DNA from: Engraulis encrasicolus
Taxonomy: Eukaryota; Chordata; Actinopteri; Clupeiformes; Engraulidae
Length of the DNA: 64,000 nt
NCBI RefSeq assembly: GCF_034702125.1
Contig: NC_085867.1
Location: 41,183,983-41,247,982, forward strand
Direction of reading: 5' to 3'
This document shows, one piece after another, positions 48,531 through 62,849 of this stretch; within the stretch, counting starts at the first letter, position 1, and every line of letters starts with the position of its first letter. The position numbers were made by a program, and so were the translations under genes. The notes under the pieces are model-generated. The model was not told the origin of the DNA. It ran no database searches and saw nothing but the letters and a program-made list of their open reading frames with translations.

Positions 48531-49908
48531 GTAAGTTTTGCTGTGTATTTAAAGGTCTCGCGCTATTGTTCGCTTGAAATCATTCACCAGCAAGGCAAGA
48601 TATCGAGTAATAGTTCAGCCACAAAAACGCTAGTTTGGATGATAATTTGGTAACGATATTTTCAGGCATTTGATGCAAAGGATCATTTGGTATGCAAGGG
48701 TCATCTAGGGGTTGCTATTTGACACGCATAAATCATGGTTGCTTCTTTGGTTTAACAACAAAAGGACTCTACCGAAGCGGAGGTGGCCTGTGTGAATGGT
48801 GTTTTGGATTTTTTTTTAAAAGAAAGATTTTTGCGTTACACTGACGCACTACATTCACAGAATCCCTGGTCGAGCCCTTCCACGCGCAATTTCTCCCAGT
48901 CACTGGGTAGTTAATGCAACTTTCCAAACGGGCTTCTGGATATTGTATCATCCGTAGAGTAGGCTATGGATGATGCCACTATGGTGTTAGTTGGTGTTGA
49001 TGTTGTCCTGGAGTCATTCAGCCATCATGTGTGCATTTAGCTGACAAACTGGTCTGGCCAGTTTTAACTGTTGGTTTTGGTTTTAAAACACAGATTCCTT
49101 GACCATTAACAGAATGGTTGAGGTTTACACAAATGCATAACTTTTTCTAATACTAGGTTACATGGATGCATGTGACTTTTTTTATATATTTATTTATTTA
49201 TTTATTTAATTCTGTGTATTGTTTTATGCACCATGTCTATGGTGCGGTGTAGCCCCACCAAACACCCTGAGGATACAGAAACTAAATTATTCACTCCACT
49301 CCCAGATCAAAACAATTTTTTTTTTGGTCGATTAGGACAGGGGTGTCACTGGTGCTACTGCAGTCAACCCTATCTAGTCAATATAATGACCTGTCTGATC
49401 CTGAACTCTGCACAGGGATTGGCAGATTGTTGTCACCCAAACCCTCTGGTGCTGTGTCAGTAGGCCACCCTATACCCCCTGAAGTGTACACGAGCAGTCA
49501 CACATACAGGACTGCATCGGTTAGGGTAGCCTACCCAGAGAGATCTCTGGGGTGGCGTGGGTGTGAGCAATGCAGCAGAGTTTAGCCAAGCACGAAGGAT
49601 GCAAGTTTTCCATTAAGTTTGAATGTTTTTGTAGCTTTTTAAAAAGCACGTTGGGTCTGTGGCATGGTGCTTTATGACTTGGCTTGGCCTAACTTAAAGT
49701 AGTATTTATACTGACACACATATTTCACAAGTCTCTGTTTGCCCTGCTCGAGGTATCTAAATTTTTGCCCCACAACCCTTGAAGCTGCATAAGCCAAAAA
49801 ACTCCATATGTCCTGGATTTGACTGGATTTCGGTAGGCTGTGTTCTTCGTAATCCTGTTAACATGAGAAGAGTAATACCGCACACAAAAAGGGTAGTGGT
49901 TGTAACTG

Positions 49909-49910
<2 letters not shown>

Positions 49911-49961
<51 letters not shown>

Positions 49962-49975
49962 ACACACACACACAA
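49911..49975. repeat. (CA)n microsatellite
   Basis: About 65 bases of CA with one TA step. Confidence 0.95.
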
Positions 49976-50388
49976 CAGGGCACATGATTATTATTGTACT
50001 GGATTTACCCGAAGGTAAAGCAAGCTTAGTTTTGCACTGTCTCCGTGTCTCCTGTGTCTTCCAGAGTGGTGCTTACATAACGATTCTCTCTGTGTGTGCC
50101 TCACAGTCTTCCAAAGCTGCTGGAAGAATAGGCCACTCTCACCACTATAACCTATCATCCTGACATAGCCTACAGATAAGAGAGACTGTACCTCTCTCCA
50201 GGAGGGAAATTAGGGATTTTGAATTTCAAGAGCAAGGGCCCTTTGTTCAGCTTATCCCATGTGCCAGCATACAATGGTAAAGGAGCCCTTTAAATAAAAG
50301 CACTGTGAGCTGTTAAAATCTGGAAGCAGACAGTCTCCCATACAGTCATCCACGATGGCTCTGAAGTGGGGATCACTGGATCTTTGAT

Positions 50389-50609
<221 letters not shown>

Positions 50610-50639
50610 GCATGGAAATGAGGGGACTATTTGGTAATG

Positions 50640-50750
50640 GTTTGGTGCAGATGAGACTGTTGGAAAATCAGGGTTCCTGCACTTCTTTTTGGATGGTATT
50701 TTCGGGCGATTAGGGTTCCTGCACCTCTTTTTTCCCACTTCAAGCACTAA
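50640..50750. repeat. hAT-like terminal fragments
   Basis: Two copies of AGGGTTCCTGCAC, followed by TTCTTTTT or CTCTTTTT, resemble the end of the hAT type seen at 35688-36095. Confidence 0.4.
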
Positions 50751-53100
50751 GTAAAGCTTTTCCCAAACACTGACTGCAAGAAAGAGGATCTTGGCATGTA
50801 AGCATGTGTAGGATGCCATCTGAAAGTGTATGATGCCCTCTGACTAATTTCAAAGAGCAGCTTATGTTCAGCAATCTTGTTTTGCACATTGCATACCATC
50901 TGGGTTAGAACTCCTACCACTCTCTAGATTGACATTTGACAATGAAAAAGTGGCTAAGAATTAAGAACATTTGTTATGTTGCTATTAAAGGTACTCTGAG
51001 AAGAGGTTGAGGCTAGAATCGATAATGAAGTCAAATGTCAATCAAATTGCGTAAACCAAATGCTGTAAAGGGCAATCTCCACTGTAAAAGTCAAGAGTCG
51101 AAACACAAAAATCAAAACCCGACGGCGGGCTTGCAATGCAAATGTCCCCTATAAGATAGTACTACGGTTTACTATTTTTGTTAGGGAAATTAGTCTTTCA
51201 TTTGGACATGCTTCCCTAGTGTAACACATCAAGGGTAATACTTCACATTAAAATCTACTCTAGGCTTCACTTACACATTGACCCAATGTTGCCTCATTAT
51301 CCACTAAATGTATGAGTGTACTTGGTTGGTTTAGTCTGGGAGTGAGGAGTGCACCTTGTGAAAGTGGACATTGTGAATGCTTCGATTGGAGGCACAAGAT
51401 TCGCATGAGGCTGAATCACATGCAAGAGGGATAGCCTGTTAGAAGATAATGTCCTTAAAACCGGGGAACTTGGGCTCCCTTTTCCATGCTTAAAATCTGA
51501 TGATAAGAGATTCAAAAGTTTTGTGGGAAATTCGTTTTTGTAATTGTGGATGGATGCACAACTGCGCACAAATAGATTCTTTGTTCAGCGTGGAGTCCCA
51601 GCTTAACTTGTCACGCATGGCATTCACCTATTTATCAGTCAATGATGTCAGTGCAGGGCAGCAATGTTGTCTGTCTCTCTGGAGATGTTGAGTCTGAAGT
51701 TTGAGTTTGAGGCCTAACGCTGAACAGAGCTGAGCCTAGCAGAGCCTAGCTGAAGTTGGAAGCCTAAAGCCTAGCATATCGACCTGAAACGCAATGCATT
51801 GCAAGCTGAAATATTTTGCTGAAATGGATAGAACACTCAGCTAACGTGCTTAACTTGATCAACAGCATAGAGGTGCCGACAGGGAGAAATGCTTCACATG
51901 GAATGGAAGAATGGACTCCAGAATAAAAGCTAAAAATAAATAGATAAAATAAATAAAAATGATTAAAAGGGGAGCCATATTGATAAACAGAGGCACCAAC
52001 ATGGAAAAAATGTTTGTTGTATGTGGAATGGCGTTGAAGAATAGAAGTTTAATGATTTAAAAGAGGAGCCATATTCATCATGTTGTGTGGAGGCATGTCT
52101 TTTCTTCTCTCTTAAATTCATATCTTGACAGGCCGTCTCTCGTGGTTGTCCCACTGCGGCCATATATTAAAGCTGCTCCACACCACTCTCTGCCCGTGCC
52201 CGGCGGGGTGTTGCCAGTGTGCCAAGCTCCTGTGGTTTCTGACGTGCTACAATAGCACTCAGAGTATGTACGTGCCATCCTCCAAACACCCGGATGGTGT
52301 AACGTGTCTGTCAACGTATTACAAAAATGACGGAAAGTGTTGACCTAATTTTTTTTCTGATTTTTTTCGTCACTCCTCTGTGTGCTAAAATAAAACGAGA
52401 CACACACACACACACACACACGCATACACACACACACGTACTGCACACATAATCAAACTGTTGTTAATGCTCCTGATTTGCATATTAATGACAGTCTTGG
52501 GGTTTGGGCTATTGGGGGATTGTATTCAGACCACATTGCTGTGAAAATGCCTTTGCATTCGGCTCTGTTTGGCTCTAAACGCGTGGAGATCTTTCCAGTC
52601 TGTATTTACTTGAGCTTTTTGCTATTTAGTTGAATTGAGGAGGTCAGTGGCATGCCATTGTCATTGCCATTTGGCAAATTCTCAGACTCCAGTCAAGGTC
52701 TTGTAATGGTGTTGAATGACATTCCTTTACGTAAAACCTAAACTCAATGAACTACAGATACCGCCCCGGTAGCCTATGTACTGGATTTGCATTTGATTTA
52801 TTTGCAAGCTTTGCTTCTCTTGACAATTGCAACGACCTTTACACTATCGTCCTAAAGGTCAGTCCATAGACTCCATGCCCCTATGCTCCTTCTGGCTGAC
52901 TGACTCTCTGGTATGGACAGTGTTGATCATGTTGTCCAGTTAACAACATGGGCTGCTTGTTTTGTGGCACAGGATGGGCTGCATGGGTACTAGAGTCTTT
53001 GTATGGCTGTGCTGGAGCCCCTCGCGTCTTCCTTTGTATGTGGTGGTGCCCCTACTTATTACATGGTCCCCTTCTCAGTACAAAGACGGCACATGGGGTA
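50750..53100. other. non-coding stretch
   Basis: No gene recognised. A CA run lies at 52399-52438. One 72-codon frame (52125-52343) follows an acceptor-like TTGACAG but has no recognisable family and no clear donor. Confidence 0.5.
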
Positions 53101-53128
53101 CATTCTCTAATCACAGTTCTTCACAAGG

Positions 53129-53159
53129 GATGGATGGATGGATGGATGGATGGATGGAC
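53129..53159. repeat. (TGGA)n microsatellite
   Basis: About seven TGGA/GGAT units. Confidence 0.9.
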
Positions 53160-53220
53160 ACAAATGGATGCATGGTAGAATGTATCTTAGTTTCAAATGA
53201 ACTTCATTAAAGTCATGTGA

Positions 53221-53221
53221 T

Positions 53222-53316
<95 letters not shown>

Positions 53317-53394
53317 TTCAACTACTTTATTTATGTGTGTGTCATTAAAGTCATGTGATGACACACACACACTCACACACACACTCACACTCAC
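53221..53394. repeat. (CA)n microsatellite pair with duplicated flank
   Basis: A CA tract of about 94 bases (53221-53315) is followed by a second tract starting at 53360. Both are preceded by TTCATTAAAGTCATGTGATG or a close copy, so the microsatellite and its flank were duplicated. Confidence 0.9.
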
Positions 53395-53420
53395 CAAGGA
53401 CAAAATCAGGAGATTGAATA

Positions 53421-53711
53421 TTATAACCCAGGCGTAGTGTAGGTCACTTCAACAAAGCACAGTTTGATTGTTCCAGTCTGCTGGCTCCTGAAGGACAGAG
53501 CCCCATAGCGCTGCGTGTGGAGCTCACGCCGCTCCACTGCATCCTGTAAGCTGCGCTGCGCTCTCTCCTCTCTCACCTGGGTGGAGGCAGCCGAGCCTTC
53601 CAAGACCGACCGCTGACTTGGCACCTGTTTCTGATAGCGTTTCGATCCAGAGCGGTTGGAGTTTTTTGCATGGCATTTGCACACACGGGAGATGAAAGGG
53701 AAAATGGACAA
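53421..53711 (-). CDS. unidentified open frame, possible terminal exon
   Basis: A 96-codon minus-strand frame ends at TAA 53421-53423. Its last 55 codons (VREERAQRSLQDAVERRELH to TYTTPGL) have coding-like composition and third-position GC bias. A strong donor-like CAG then GTGAGA lies inside the frame, and no convincing acceptor is visible. I do not recognise the family. It could be a terminal exon, an exon relic or chance. Confidence 0.28.
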   Translation of the reverse strand: MSIFPFISRVCKCHAKNSNRSGSKRYQKQVPSQRSVLEGSAASTQVREERAQRSLQDAVERRELHTQRYGALSFRSQQTGTIKLCFVEVTYTTPGL

Positions 53712-54289
53712 CGTTTAAACCCCACCCTTGTAGCGAGCCGATCTGCTTTCACTTTTTCTAACATAGCCGCCAAGCCACAACCACACAGGTGGTCATAGTA
53801 GCCCTTGGATGCTGTTCACTAGTCATCTTCAGATGAGTGCAATAAAACCAGAAGGTATCATAGTACTAGTGGCATTCTGAATTGATCTACAACAGCAACA
53901 TAGTAACTGAAGGTGGTTGATCCGATATGATTTGATTCATTTTAAAAAATATATACGATTCCGTATCGCCTTGTTCTTTGTTCCAGTGCATGTTTGGTAG
54001 GGAAAATGCTTTGTTTGCCGATATTTCGCATCTATTTTGATGGCAGCATATACTGAAGGAAAAGAAACACTATTAAAGTATCGATCTGTGACTTCCGATC
54101 TTTCATTTTTGGAATATGAATCAATACGTATTGATCAGTCTTTTTTTTAACCTCCAGACCCCAGCTCAGCATCTCTCCAGTTGCTAGGTGATTTATGGCT
54201 GAGTAAAGTGGCCAGCTGATGTGTAGCCCTGCAGTCAGCTGAGGGCCACGGAGACCCTTACCATTACCGCCTCTGACCTGCCTGGAAAC

Positions 54290-54700
<411 letters not shown>

Positions 54701-54899
54701 ATACATTTGGAACCCCAACCCCCCATCTTATTCTGCTCCTGTTCATGGCTGCTCCTCCTCCTCCACAAGGAGTGCGGGTGTAAGAGCATTGATGTCTCGG
54801 AGATGTGGCTGCTGAGGCTGAGGCTGAAGCGCAGGGTTGAGCTGAGGCTATGGATGTATGTGTGTGTGAGAGAGGGAGCGAGGGAGAGAGAGAGAGGGT

Positions 54900-57800
54900 G
54901 TATGTGTGTGTGAACGTGCGGCTGCCGAGATGAACGGTTGATTCCATCCTTCCTCCTCCTCCTCCTCCTCCTCCTCCTCTTCTTCGCCTTTCCTTTGTGC
55001 TTGGTGATGAGATGAGCGTGCACTCAGGGCCTTGGTTCCTCCTCTTCTCCTTCTACCTCTCCTTCTACTCCTTCTTTCCCTGGGTGAGTTGGACAGGTGT
55101 GTGTGTGGTGAGGGACTGAGGTGTGGTTGAGGCAGCAGAAATGCTCCCCACTCCTCCACTGGCACATTTTTAAACCTGACTGTCTTAAATTATTAATTGT
55201 TATTGGGTACAGTAGAGTGGTGAAAGGAGGGGAGGGGGAGTGTGGGAAAAGACAGGGGGAGGGGAGATTAGACCAGTTTGCCTTGCCATGCAGGTATTTT
55301 TTCTGCTGCTGCTGTGATTTTCAAGTGATTCTCAAGTGTTTTTTTTCTCCCATGTCATGACTGGACAGGGTGTTTTTCCCCCTCTCTCTCTGTCTCTCTC
55401 CTGCTCCCGTCGTTCACATAGATGGATCTGTGGGAATCTTCACTGTAGGCAGACTGGTGTCTCTCCCTTCTTCTCAGCTGTGGGGGGGCTGAATGGAAGC
55501 GGTTACTTATAAAGCAGCGCCGTGTGTCTCCTCAGTGTTTTTTTGTGTGTGTGTGTGTGTGAGGCGGCAGGACTTCTTGAGCTGCTGTTTAAAAGACACC
55601 ATGGATATTATTTTTTCTTGGCTGTAGTGTGGAACGATTGTTCTTTTTTGTAGCTGTCACTGACTGACTGACTGGTTTGTGAGATGGAGGACAAGTTCTG
55701 CTGACTGGTGGTGGGTGAAGACTTAAGTTTAAATGATTTATGTTGGGCTGTCTCCCTTCTCAGCCTCTCTGTTGCTGCTGTGTACTTGGAATATACTACA
55801 GTAGTTGGCCTTAAATCAGGCAATGCTTAGAAGAGTACTTTATGTGTCTTTGACAGCAGATCAGAAAGGAATGACATACGACAATTATATTCCTTGATGT
55901 TCTTTTAAGTTTCGTCACAGTTTCGCTGCAGAGGAACCGCTGACAAGTTGTCATAAAATGTTAGTTACAACCTGGTGTTGTTGGCTTAGTAACCAGAGCT
56001 AAGCTGCCGCTTTTGAAGTCCTCCTTGTACAAATACTGTGTATTCTGTTATTGTGTGTAGTGCGTGCGTGCGTGTGTGCGTGTGTGTTTTGTCTTTCATG
56101 TAATTACAACTCAGAGAAGTACTCTTGTGTTTGCTTGTGAACTTGGCCAGCGAGGACAAGGAGAGGAGGAGGAGGTGGGCGCATACAGTACACTCCATTG
56201 GCCCGAGGAAGGGAGATCAAAGCCTGCTAGCATCTCCCCTCCTCAAGCACTATCAGCAATAGGGGCTTTTCGAGCGGCTTCAAAGGCATGCAGTGTTGTC
56301 TTGTGCCTGTGCGTGTCCTGGTCCTGGCCTTGGTGCTTTTTACAGTAATGACTGATGACCCGGCACAGCAGGAGACTGCTGTCATCACAGATGCATTTGT
56401 ACGGTTCGGCAAACTCCACCTGACACTATACATTTATTTTAAAGTGCGGCACACAGCAGGTAGGATGACCCGCACACAAGTGTGTGTGTGTGTGTGTGTG
56501 TGCTGTGTTTTTCTTCCTATATCTTGCACATAATTGGACGTACAAAAAGAGTTTGATGGATCAAGCTAGTTTTAAATTTCACCTCTTCTGAGTCTACACT
56601 GACACACTTTTTTCATAAATGTATACTGTATATTTGGGACTTTCACATCTTTATTACTCAGACAGTGCAATGACGGAGAGACCGGAAATGATCGGGAGGG
56701 ATTGGGAAATGACCTCGGGTTGGAATCGAAACCGGGTCCTCTGTGTTACGTCACAGCACAGTATAGACTACACTTGACGTGACAGAAAAGATGACCTCAG
56801 TTGAGATGAATGCAGCAGGGTCTTCCAGTGTTTACGTCTTTCCTTCAATTAATGTTTGTTGTGCAAACACTTAGCCATCCCAGCAGCTTTGCTTTGAGCT
56901 TACACAGCGATTGGATACTTGTATTTCTACAGTATGTGCATGTGATGAATAGTAGGCCTTAAGATTTGTTCTCCTGGAAAGTGTTTTTTTCCATGGCTTG
57001 TGTGTGTGGATCCAGTTCAGGGAAAGGTCCAAATTGCAGTACAGAGACCAAAGGGTCAGATTTCTGCCCTTATCAGCTCTTTTCGGTTGGTCTTACAGTA
57101 GCAGAAAAGTATCTGATTCTGGAACGCCAATCTGTCTTTCCACTCAGTCATTGGCTTTCAAGCGGCTCCTTGGCACACGCTGCAGTTGACCATATTGTGG
57201 AAAGCCGTGGAATCTCGGCATACTCCAGACATTCCGAGCCGTCGGACGGACGGCTGGAACACAGATGTGTTCTGAAAGGCAATCGAGTGTCTATGGTGTT
57301 CAGCCTTATGTCTATGGTTTCCTTCTAGTCATTTTTGGGTCATCTGGGATGCCTTGGCATTTCTGGCATCAGCTACCGTAAAAACATATGCCCCTATAAA
57401 GAGGTGCCAGTTTCTGGCCCTTTTGAGAGGAAAATCCACGCCTTGCGCCTGTGCACTGAACATAGGCAATTTCACTAATTACCTTTTAAATTAGTGGTCT
57501 CATTAGGATCAAAATAATTGGATGAAATGGAGTGAAGACTGATGTTTGTTTTGAAAATCTTTGAAATCTTTTGTTAGATATGTTTCAAAATGACTGAATG
57601 AATGAACTGAAATGAATGAATGAACAATTTTGAATTCACATGTGGCAGAAGCTTAACGACAATGCCATGCACTGAATTGCTCTGTTTGTTGAACTTAGAA
57701 GAAAGAAGGTGTTAGACGTGGTCTAATTTGGTGGAATGTGCACGGTGCATGGCGGGTCGCCTTCACATCTGGTGTCGCCACTTCATAGTAGAAGACTAAT

Positions 57801-58620
57801 TATTGTCACTAACGCTCAGCAGACTGAAAGCTTCAGCTGTGCACCTGGTGTGGCCTCAAACAAACTAATAATACTCAGTTAGTTTCAAGCACTTATAATA
57901 CCCACTGTGGTGTTGCCTGTGCAGCAAAGGCTTCAGTTGCTATACTTGTCATGGCGAGCTGAGACCTTGAAAATGTGTCTTGTCACACAAAAGAAATAGG
58001 CATACAGACATGCAAGCCAATCTTCAATGTGGAATGAAATTCAGATCTCATAGATGTGAGGCAGCAATTTGCAAAGTCGTCCCCACTTCCATCCCCAATA
58101 TTGCATTGGTCGCTCATGAAATTTGGATGGTAATGACAACACCGCCCATTATTGTTCCCCCATGCCCCCAGAATTGCGCACAGAGCAGTGGCATCACTCC
58201 CTGGGGTGTGTAAGTTAATGCGCGATCCTGCGAGCGTAGCAGGCTGTTCATGCTCCCAGCAGTGTGTGTGGAGGGTGTGTGTGCGTGTGTGTGCGGGCGT
58301 GTGCGTACATGTGTGCCGTGTGTGTCTGTGTGTGTTGTGGTACTAGCTCGTGACTGGAGGAAGCGGTAGAGGCAGATGCCCAAACAGGCTTAATGAGCAG
58401 CAGTCAGACGGTGGTCCCCAGACGGCACGCATGCCAGCCTGGAGGAATCACCCCAGACTAAGGGGTCACAAGGAGGGAGGCAGGCGAAAAGGGGAGAGGG
58501 GAGCGACAAACATATGCGTGTGTTCATGCGTGTGTGTTGGAGAGAGAAAACACATGTTAGTATGGATGTTTATGTGGCAATATTAGTGTATTGTTGTTAG
58601 TGTATTCAACGTGTTTTATG
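54900..58620. other. non-coding stretch with simple repeats
   Basis: Holds CCT-rich sequence at 54945-54980, short GT runs (55543-55560 and 56481-56503) and a SINE fragment at 56660-56752. No coding exon was recognised. If a + strand gene starts at 48 kb this would be its first intron. Confidence 0.5.
56660..56752 (-). repeat. tRNA-derived SINE fragment
   Basis: Minus strand shows B-box-like GGTTTCGATTCC, then CATTTCCCAATCCC and CATTTCCGGTCTC, as in the SINEs at 17.9 and 20.3 kb. Confidence 0.7.
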
Positions 58621-58637
58621 TGTGAATTTAAGTACTT

Positions 58638-58793
<156 letters not shown>

Positions 58794-59947
58794 AACGCGC
58801 ATGTAGGTGTGTGTGTTTGCACATTTGTTAAGTGTGTATGGATTTGTTAAGCTGTTTGTGTGTGTGCGCGCAAGAGAAAAGGAGCGAGTGATGAATGGGG
58901 GGCAGGGCTGCCAAAAAAACAGAAGCGCATTTTTCATGAGGTCTTCCGCTGTCACCTATAGCTTGCCTTTTTTTGGGAAGCGGGGGTGGGGTAGCTCTCC
59001 TACAACACCTGGGGGTACAGAGCCATATCTCCCCTTCCATTCCCCTTTGTGACACAGAGCGCAACTCAAAACTCATCCTGGTCTTAGAAAAAAAAACCTC
59101 TGCTTTTTTAACATGTGTACACATCTGAGGCATTATTTGACCTCTGTGTTTCACAGGGTTAACTGCTAAAGGAAGGAATGCACAGACTCGTGCGCTCTGT
59201 GCAGTGTGTTTTAGCACTGAGGAATTGCATGCCCCATTCATTCACTACCTCAGGAAATTATTTTCAAGACTGCGAAACTCTGGACCTCTTGCCGTAAGAC
59301 TGTTTGTTTAGTCTGCCTCCCGTGGATGTCTGCGAATGCATGTCTCATAACCCTTCTCGCTTCTCTGCATCCTGAGTGATGCTTTGATGCAACTTATTAG
59401 GCAAGGGGAGGATTGTGTAATAGCTGGATACACTTGTTACGGTAATGTAGCTTTTCTGTGGATATGTTTGTCTTTTCAACCTAATTTTCTGTTAACGTAC
59501 CATAGACATGGTGGTGATGTCTGACAAAAACATTGCATTTCAGTGAACAATTTCAATAGGACTCTGACCAGCACTTTGGAAGACTAACTTACAGACTTAA
59601 ATGTCTTGCATGAGTATAATGCATGTTTGTACACCAGCAACCTGCATTGCATTCAGACCGAAAAAATATGAGGCCGACCTTTAAAACATATTGTGAATTC
59701 ATGAGATTGTAAAGCAAGTAACCTGTGAAATGTCACTGAAAACATGTTCGCCATGCGATTCCGTTCATTGTTGAAGGGTCTTGAGCTCCCCTCAATAGCG
59801 GCGAGCTGGTGTTTTCATGCGCTCATAGTTGAGCGTTGCTCTGTGGTTACCATGGTGACGACAGCCCCCACAAAGTTGGCAGTGCTGCTGCGCGCTTCTT
59901 GCTTTCTCTAATTCTCAGCAGCTCAGGCATGCTAGCAAGCGATTCAC

Positions 59948-60088
<141 letters not shown>

Positions 60089-60469
60089 GCGTGTGCATGT
60101 GCGTATCAGAGTCTATGCATTTCAAAATATCTTTGTGTGTGTGTGGTGAAGCACTAGACCTTTTTTCCCGCCCCTTCATATAAATTTGGTGTGTTTTCAG
60201 TGAGCAGGAAAGTGCCTTAAGCTATCGCTTCCATGGAATGAAACGGAAATGTGTTCATATTTGGAATCCAGTTATGCAGCCGAAAACACCATACAAGCAA
60301 ATACAGAGTCACAGACGCAGAAAAGATTGCTGTCACTGTTCCAGCCAGTAGGATGATCGTGTGTATCTATGGGGCATTTTTAGGTTGTACTGTGACTGGT
60401 AAAGTAGTAGTTATTAGTCTGTCTGGAAGAAAGTAATAATAATTCTGTGCTTCCTGTCTGAATCCCCAG

Positions 60470-60578
60470 ATCGGCGTGTCTCCCCTGGGATTGAAGCGCA
60501 TCATTCGTCGTAGTCTGCGTGCACGGGACCCGGCCTTTTCATGAATCACTATTTGCCAGTCGATGCCATGACTTACAA
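60470..60578 (+). other. candidate internal exon (mostly untranslated)
   Basis: Acceptor CTGAATCCCCAG ends at 60469 and a consensus donor CAA then GTAAGT follows at 60579. An ATG at 60541 opens MNHYLPVDAMTY up to the donor. If real it would be a 5' exon of a + strand gene such as the one starting near 48 kb. No homology was recognised. Confidence 0.3.
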
Positions 60579-60635
60579 GTAAGTAATTGCCGCCAACATC
60601 CGCAATCCACAGAACACAGCCCATCTAGGAACAAG

Positions 60636-60637
<2 letters not shown>

Positions 60638-60674
<37 letters not shown>

Positions 60675-60800
60675 CGTGCGTGCGTGCATGCGTGCGTGCG
60701 TGTGAGAATAACAGACTGAAGTGTGTGTGCACGCGTGTCTGCGTGTGCATGTCTGCGTGTGAACATGTGCTTGTGTGCTTGCGTGCGTTCGTGTGTGTGC
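60638..60800. repeat. GT/GCGT alternating purine-pyrimidine tract
   Basis: GT run of about 30 bases followed by GCGC, GTGC and GCGTGT variants. Confidence 0.85.
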
Positions 60801-61179
60801 ATGCATGCGTTTGCCTCTTGAGGTGAATAAGATGAGGCCATCTCTGTTGCTGCGCGTTGTTCCATTTACATCAGTCCCCCCCCCCACCACCACCACCACC
60901 ACATTTCAGGCGGGCAAATGCCGAGGACGCCTAAACAACCGCATTCCCCTATGAAGGGTCTTTCTGTTTTAGCGCTGCGAGACGTATTGCATTTGCATAG
61001 GGCCCTTGGCTTGCTTCATTTCCATGGCGTTGTTGTGTTCGCTGATGCAGCCCTTGTCTTTTGTCTTCTGCCTGCCTGCCTCCCTGCCTTGGGGCCTCTC
61101 CTCTCCTCTTCGCCTGGTTGTTTTGAGCCCATGCCACCAGTTCCCTTTCCCCGCGCAGTCAAGAACAAGGGGAATTAGG

Positions 61180-61605
<426 letters not shown>

Positions 61606-61964
61606 CTCAGCTGATGAGCTGCTTTGAAGGACTTGGCTTTCACAAGGGCTTTACTCTCTTATTAAATAGGTCATGACACGTTACCGAGTAGTGAAGTGAA
61701 ATGCGGTGCAGGGAAAAATGTCAGGGTTTAAGGATTTCCTCTGCTCTGACCGTGAGTTAAACTACAGGTTTAAAGTTATTAAACTAACAGAGCAAAAGTT
61801 TAAGTTGAGTGTCAAGCTCTTGTGCTGCACAGGAGGTTGAACGTAGAGAAGAGATATGCTATACTGTAGTGCTTCAAGTAGAAAACCGAAGCAGCTCCTT
61901 TTGATTAAGAGACGGTTGAATGTTTCCCATATCACACTGAAGTAGCAGGTCCTGTGTCGCCGTG

Positions 61965-62125
61965 CAGGGCTGGACTGGCCATCTGGCATAGCGGGCATTT
62001 CCCGGTGGGCCCTGGACCCTCATGGGCCCCTGTAGGGCCAGTGGGTCAGTTCTGCACCGCTAATTATGAGGGATCCCTTTAAGCCAAAAGTGCCCGGGCC
62101 CTATTTCTCCCCCAGTGCAGCCCTG
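61965..62125. mobile_element. 161-bp hAT MITE
   Basis: Ends CAGGGCTGGACTGG and inverted CAGCCCTG are flanked by perfect 8-bp duplications TCGCCGTG (61957-61964 and 62126-62133). Confidence 0.9.
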
Positions 62126-62334
62126 TCGCCGTGTCTCTGTCCTGGCTGCTACATGGTGGCCACTCCAGAACTTCAGAGCAGGGCCCATGGCCTTGACACC
62201 TTGAAATCTGGACAGGGCTGAGAGGAGTTGGAGTTTGACTGGCTCACTGCCAGCAAAAGGGTTGGCGTTAACATGCCAGTTCCCTACTACTGTACCTCAA
62301 CAGCTGCACTATTAATGATGATGTACTGATAGGG

Positions 62335-62508
62335 TTGTCACCTCTATCTGACAAAAAAGCTTTGACATTTAAAACTCGATCAACCTTTTTGCTTGTACGC
62401 AATGGTATCCTTCATTCAGTGTCCAGGAATGTTTTCTTTTCCTCGGGACAGACCATTAAAAGCCGGGACATTCGGGAAAAACTGGGACAGGTGGGAACAC
62501 TACAGATA
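62335..62508. mobile_element. hAT-like fragment
   Basis: Ends TAGGGTTGTCACCTC and inverted GGTGGGAACACTA, with CCGGGACATTCGGG inside. No matching target duplication was seen. Confidence 0.5.
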
Positions 62509-62666
62509 CAGGTCTGTTTCTTCAGTCCAGATTGACACAAACGTCACTGCTATACAGATATCAAACGCCACTAAATGACGCCCTCTGCAACGCTGCCCTG
62601 GCCGCTTTTCCACTCCACATCTCTGGGTGCTGAGGATGCAAGCTGGCTTGGTGGCTTGCTGGCTGG

Positions 62667-62841
62667 TAGTGTTGCCACATGTCCTGGTTTACCCGGCTGT
62701 CTAGATTTATGCTGGTCTGTTCTGTGGAAAAATGTATATTCTTCTGTCTGAATGAATGGCACGGTTGCTTACAAGCAACAGGGTCGATTTGGTTGTTGAA
62801 ATGTACAGGTTTTTTTTTGTAAAACAGGGGTGACAGCCCTA
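62667..62841. mobile_element. 175-bp hAT-like MITE
   Basis: Ends TAGTGTTGCCACATG and inverted GGTGACAGCCCTA. Flanks CTGGCTGG and CTGACTGG agree at 7 of 8 bases. The same type as 62335-62508. Confidence 0.7.
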
Positions 62842-62849
62842 CTGACTGG

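Noticed and set aside
52125..52343. 72-codon + strand frame after an acceptor-like TTGACAG
   Set aside because: No recognised family, no convincing donor, and composition not clearly coding.
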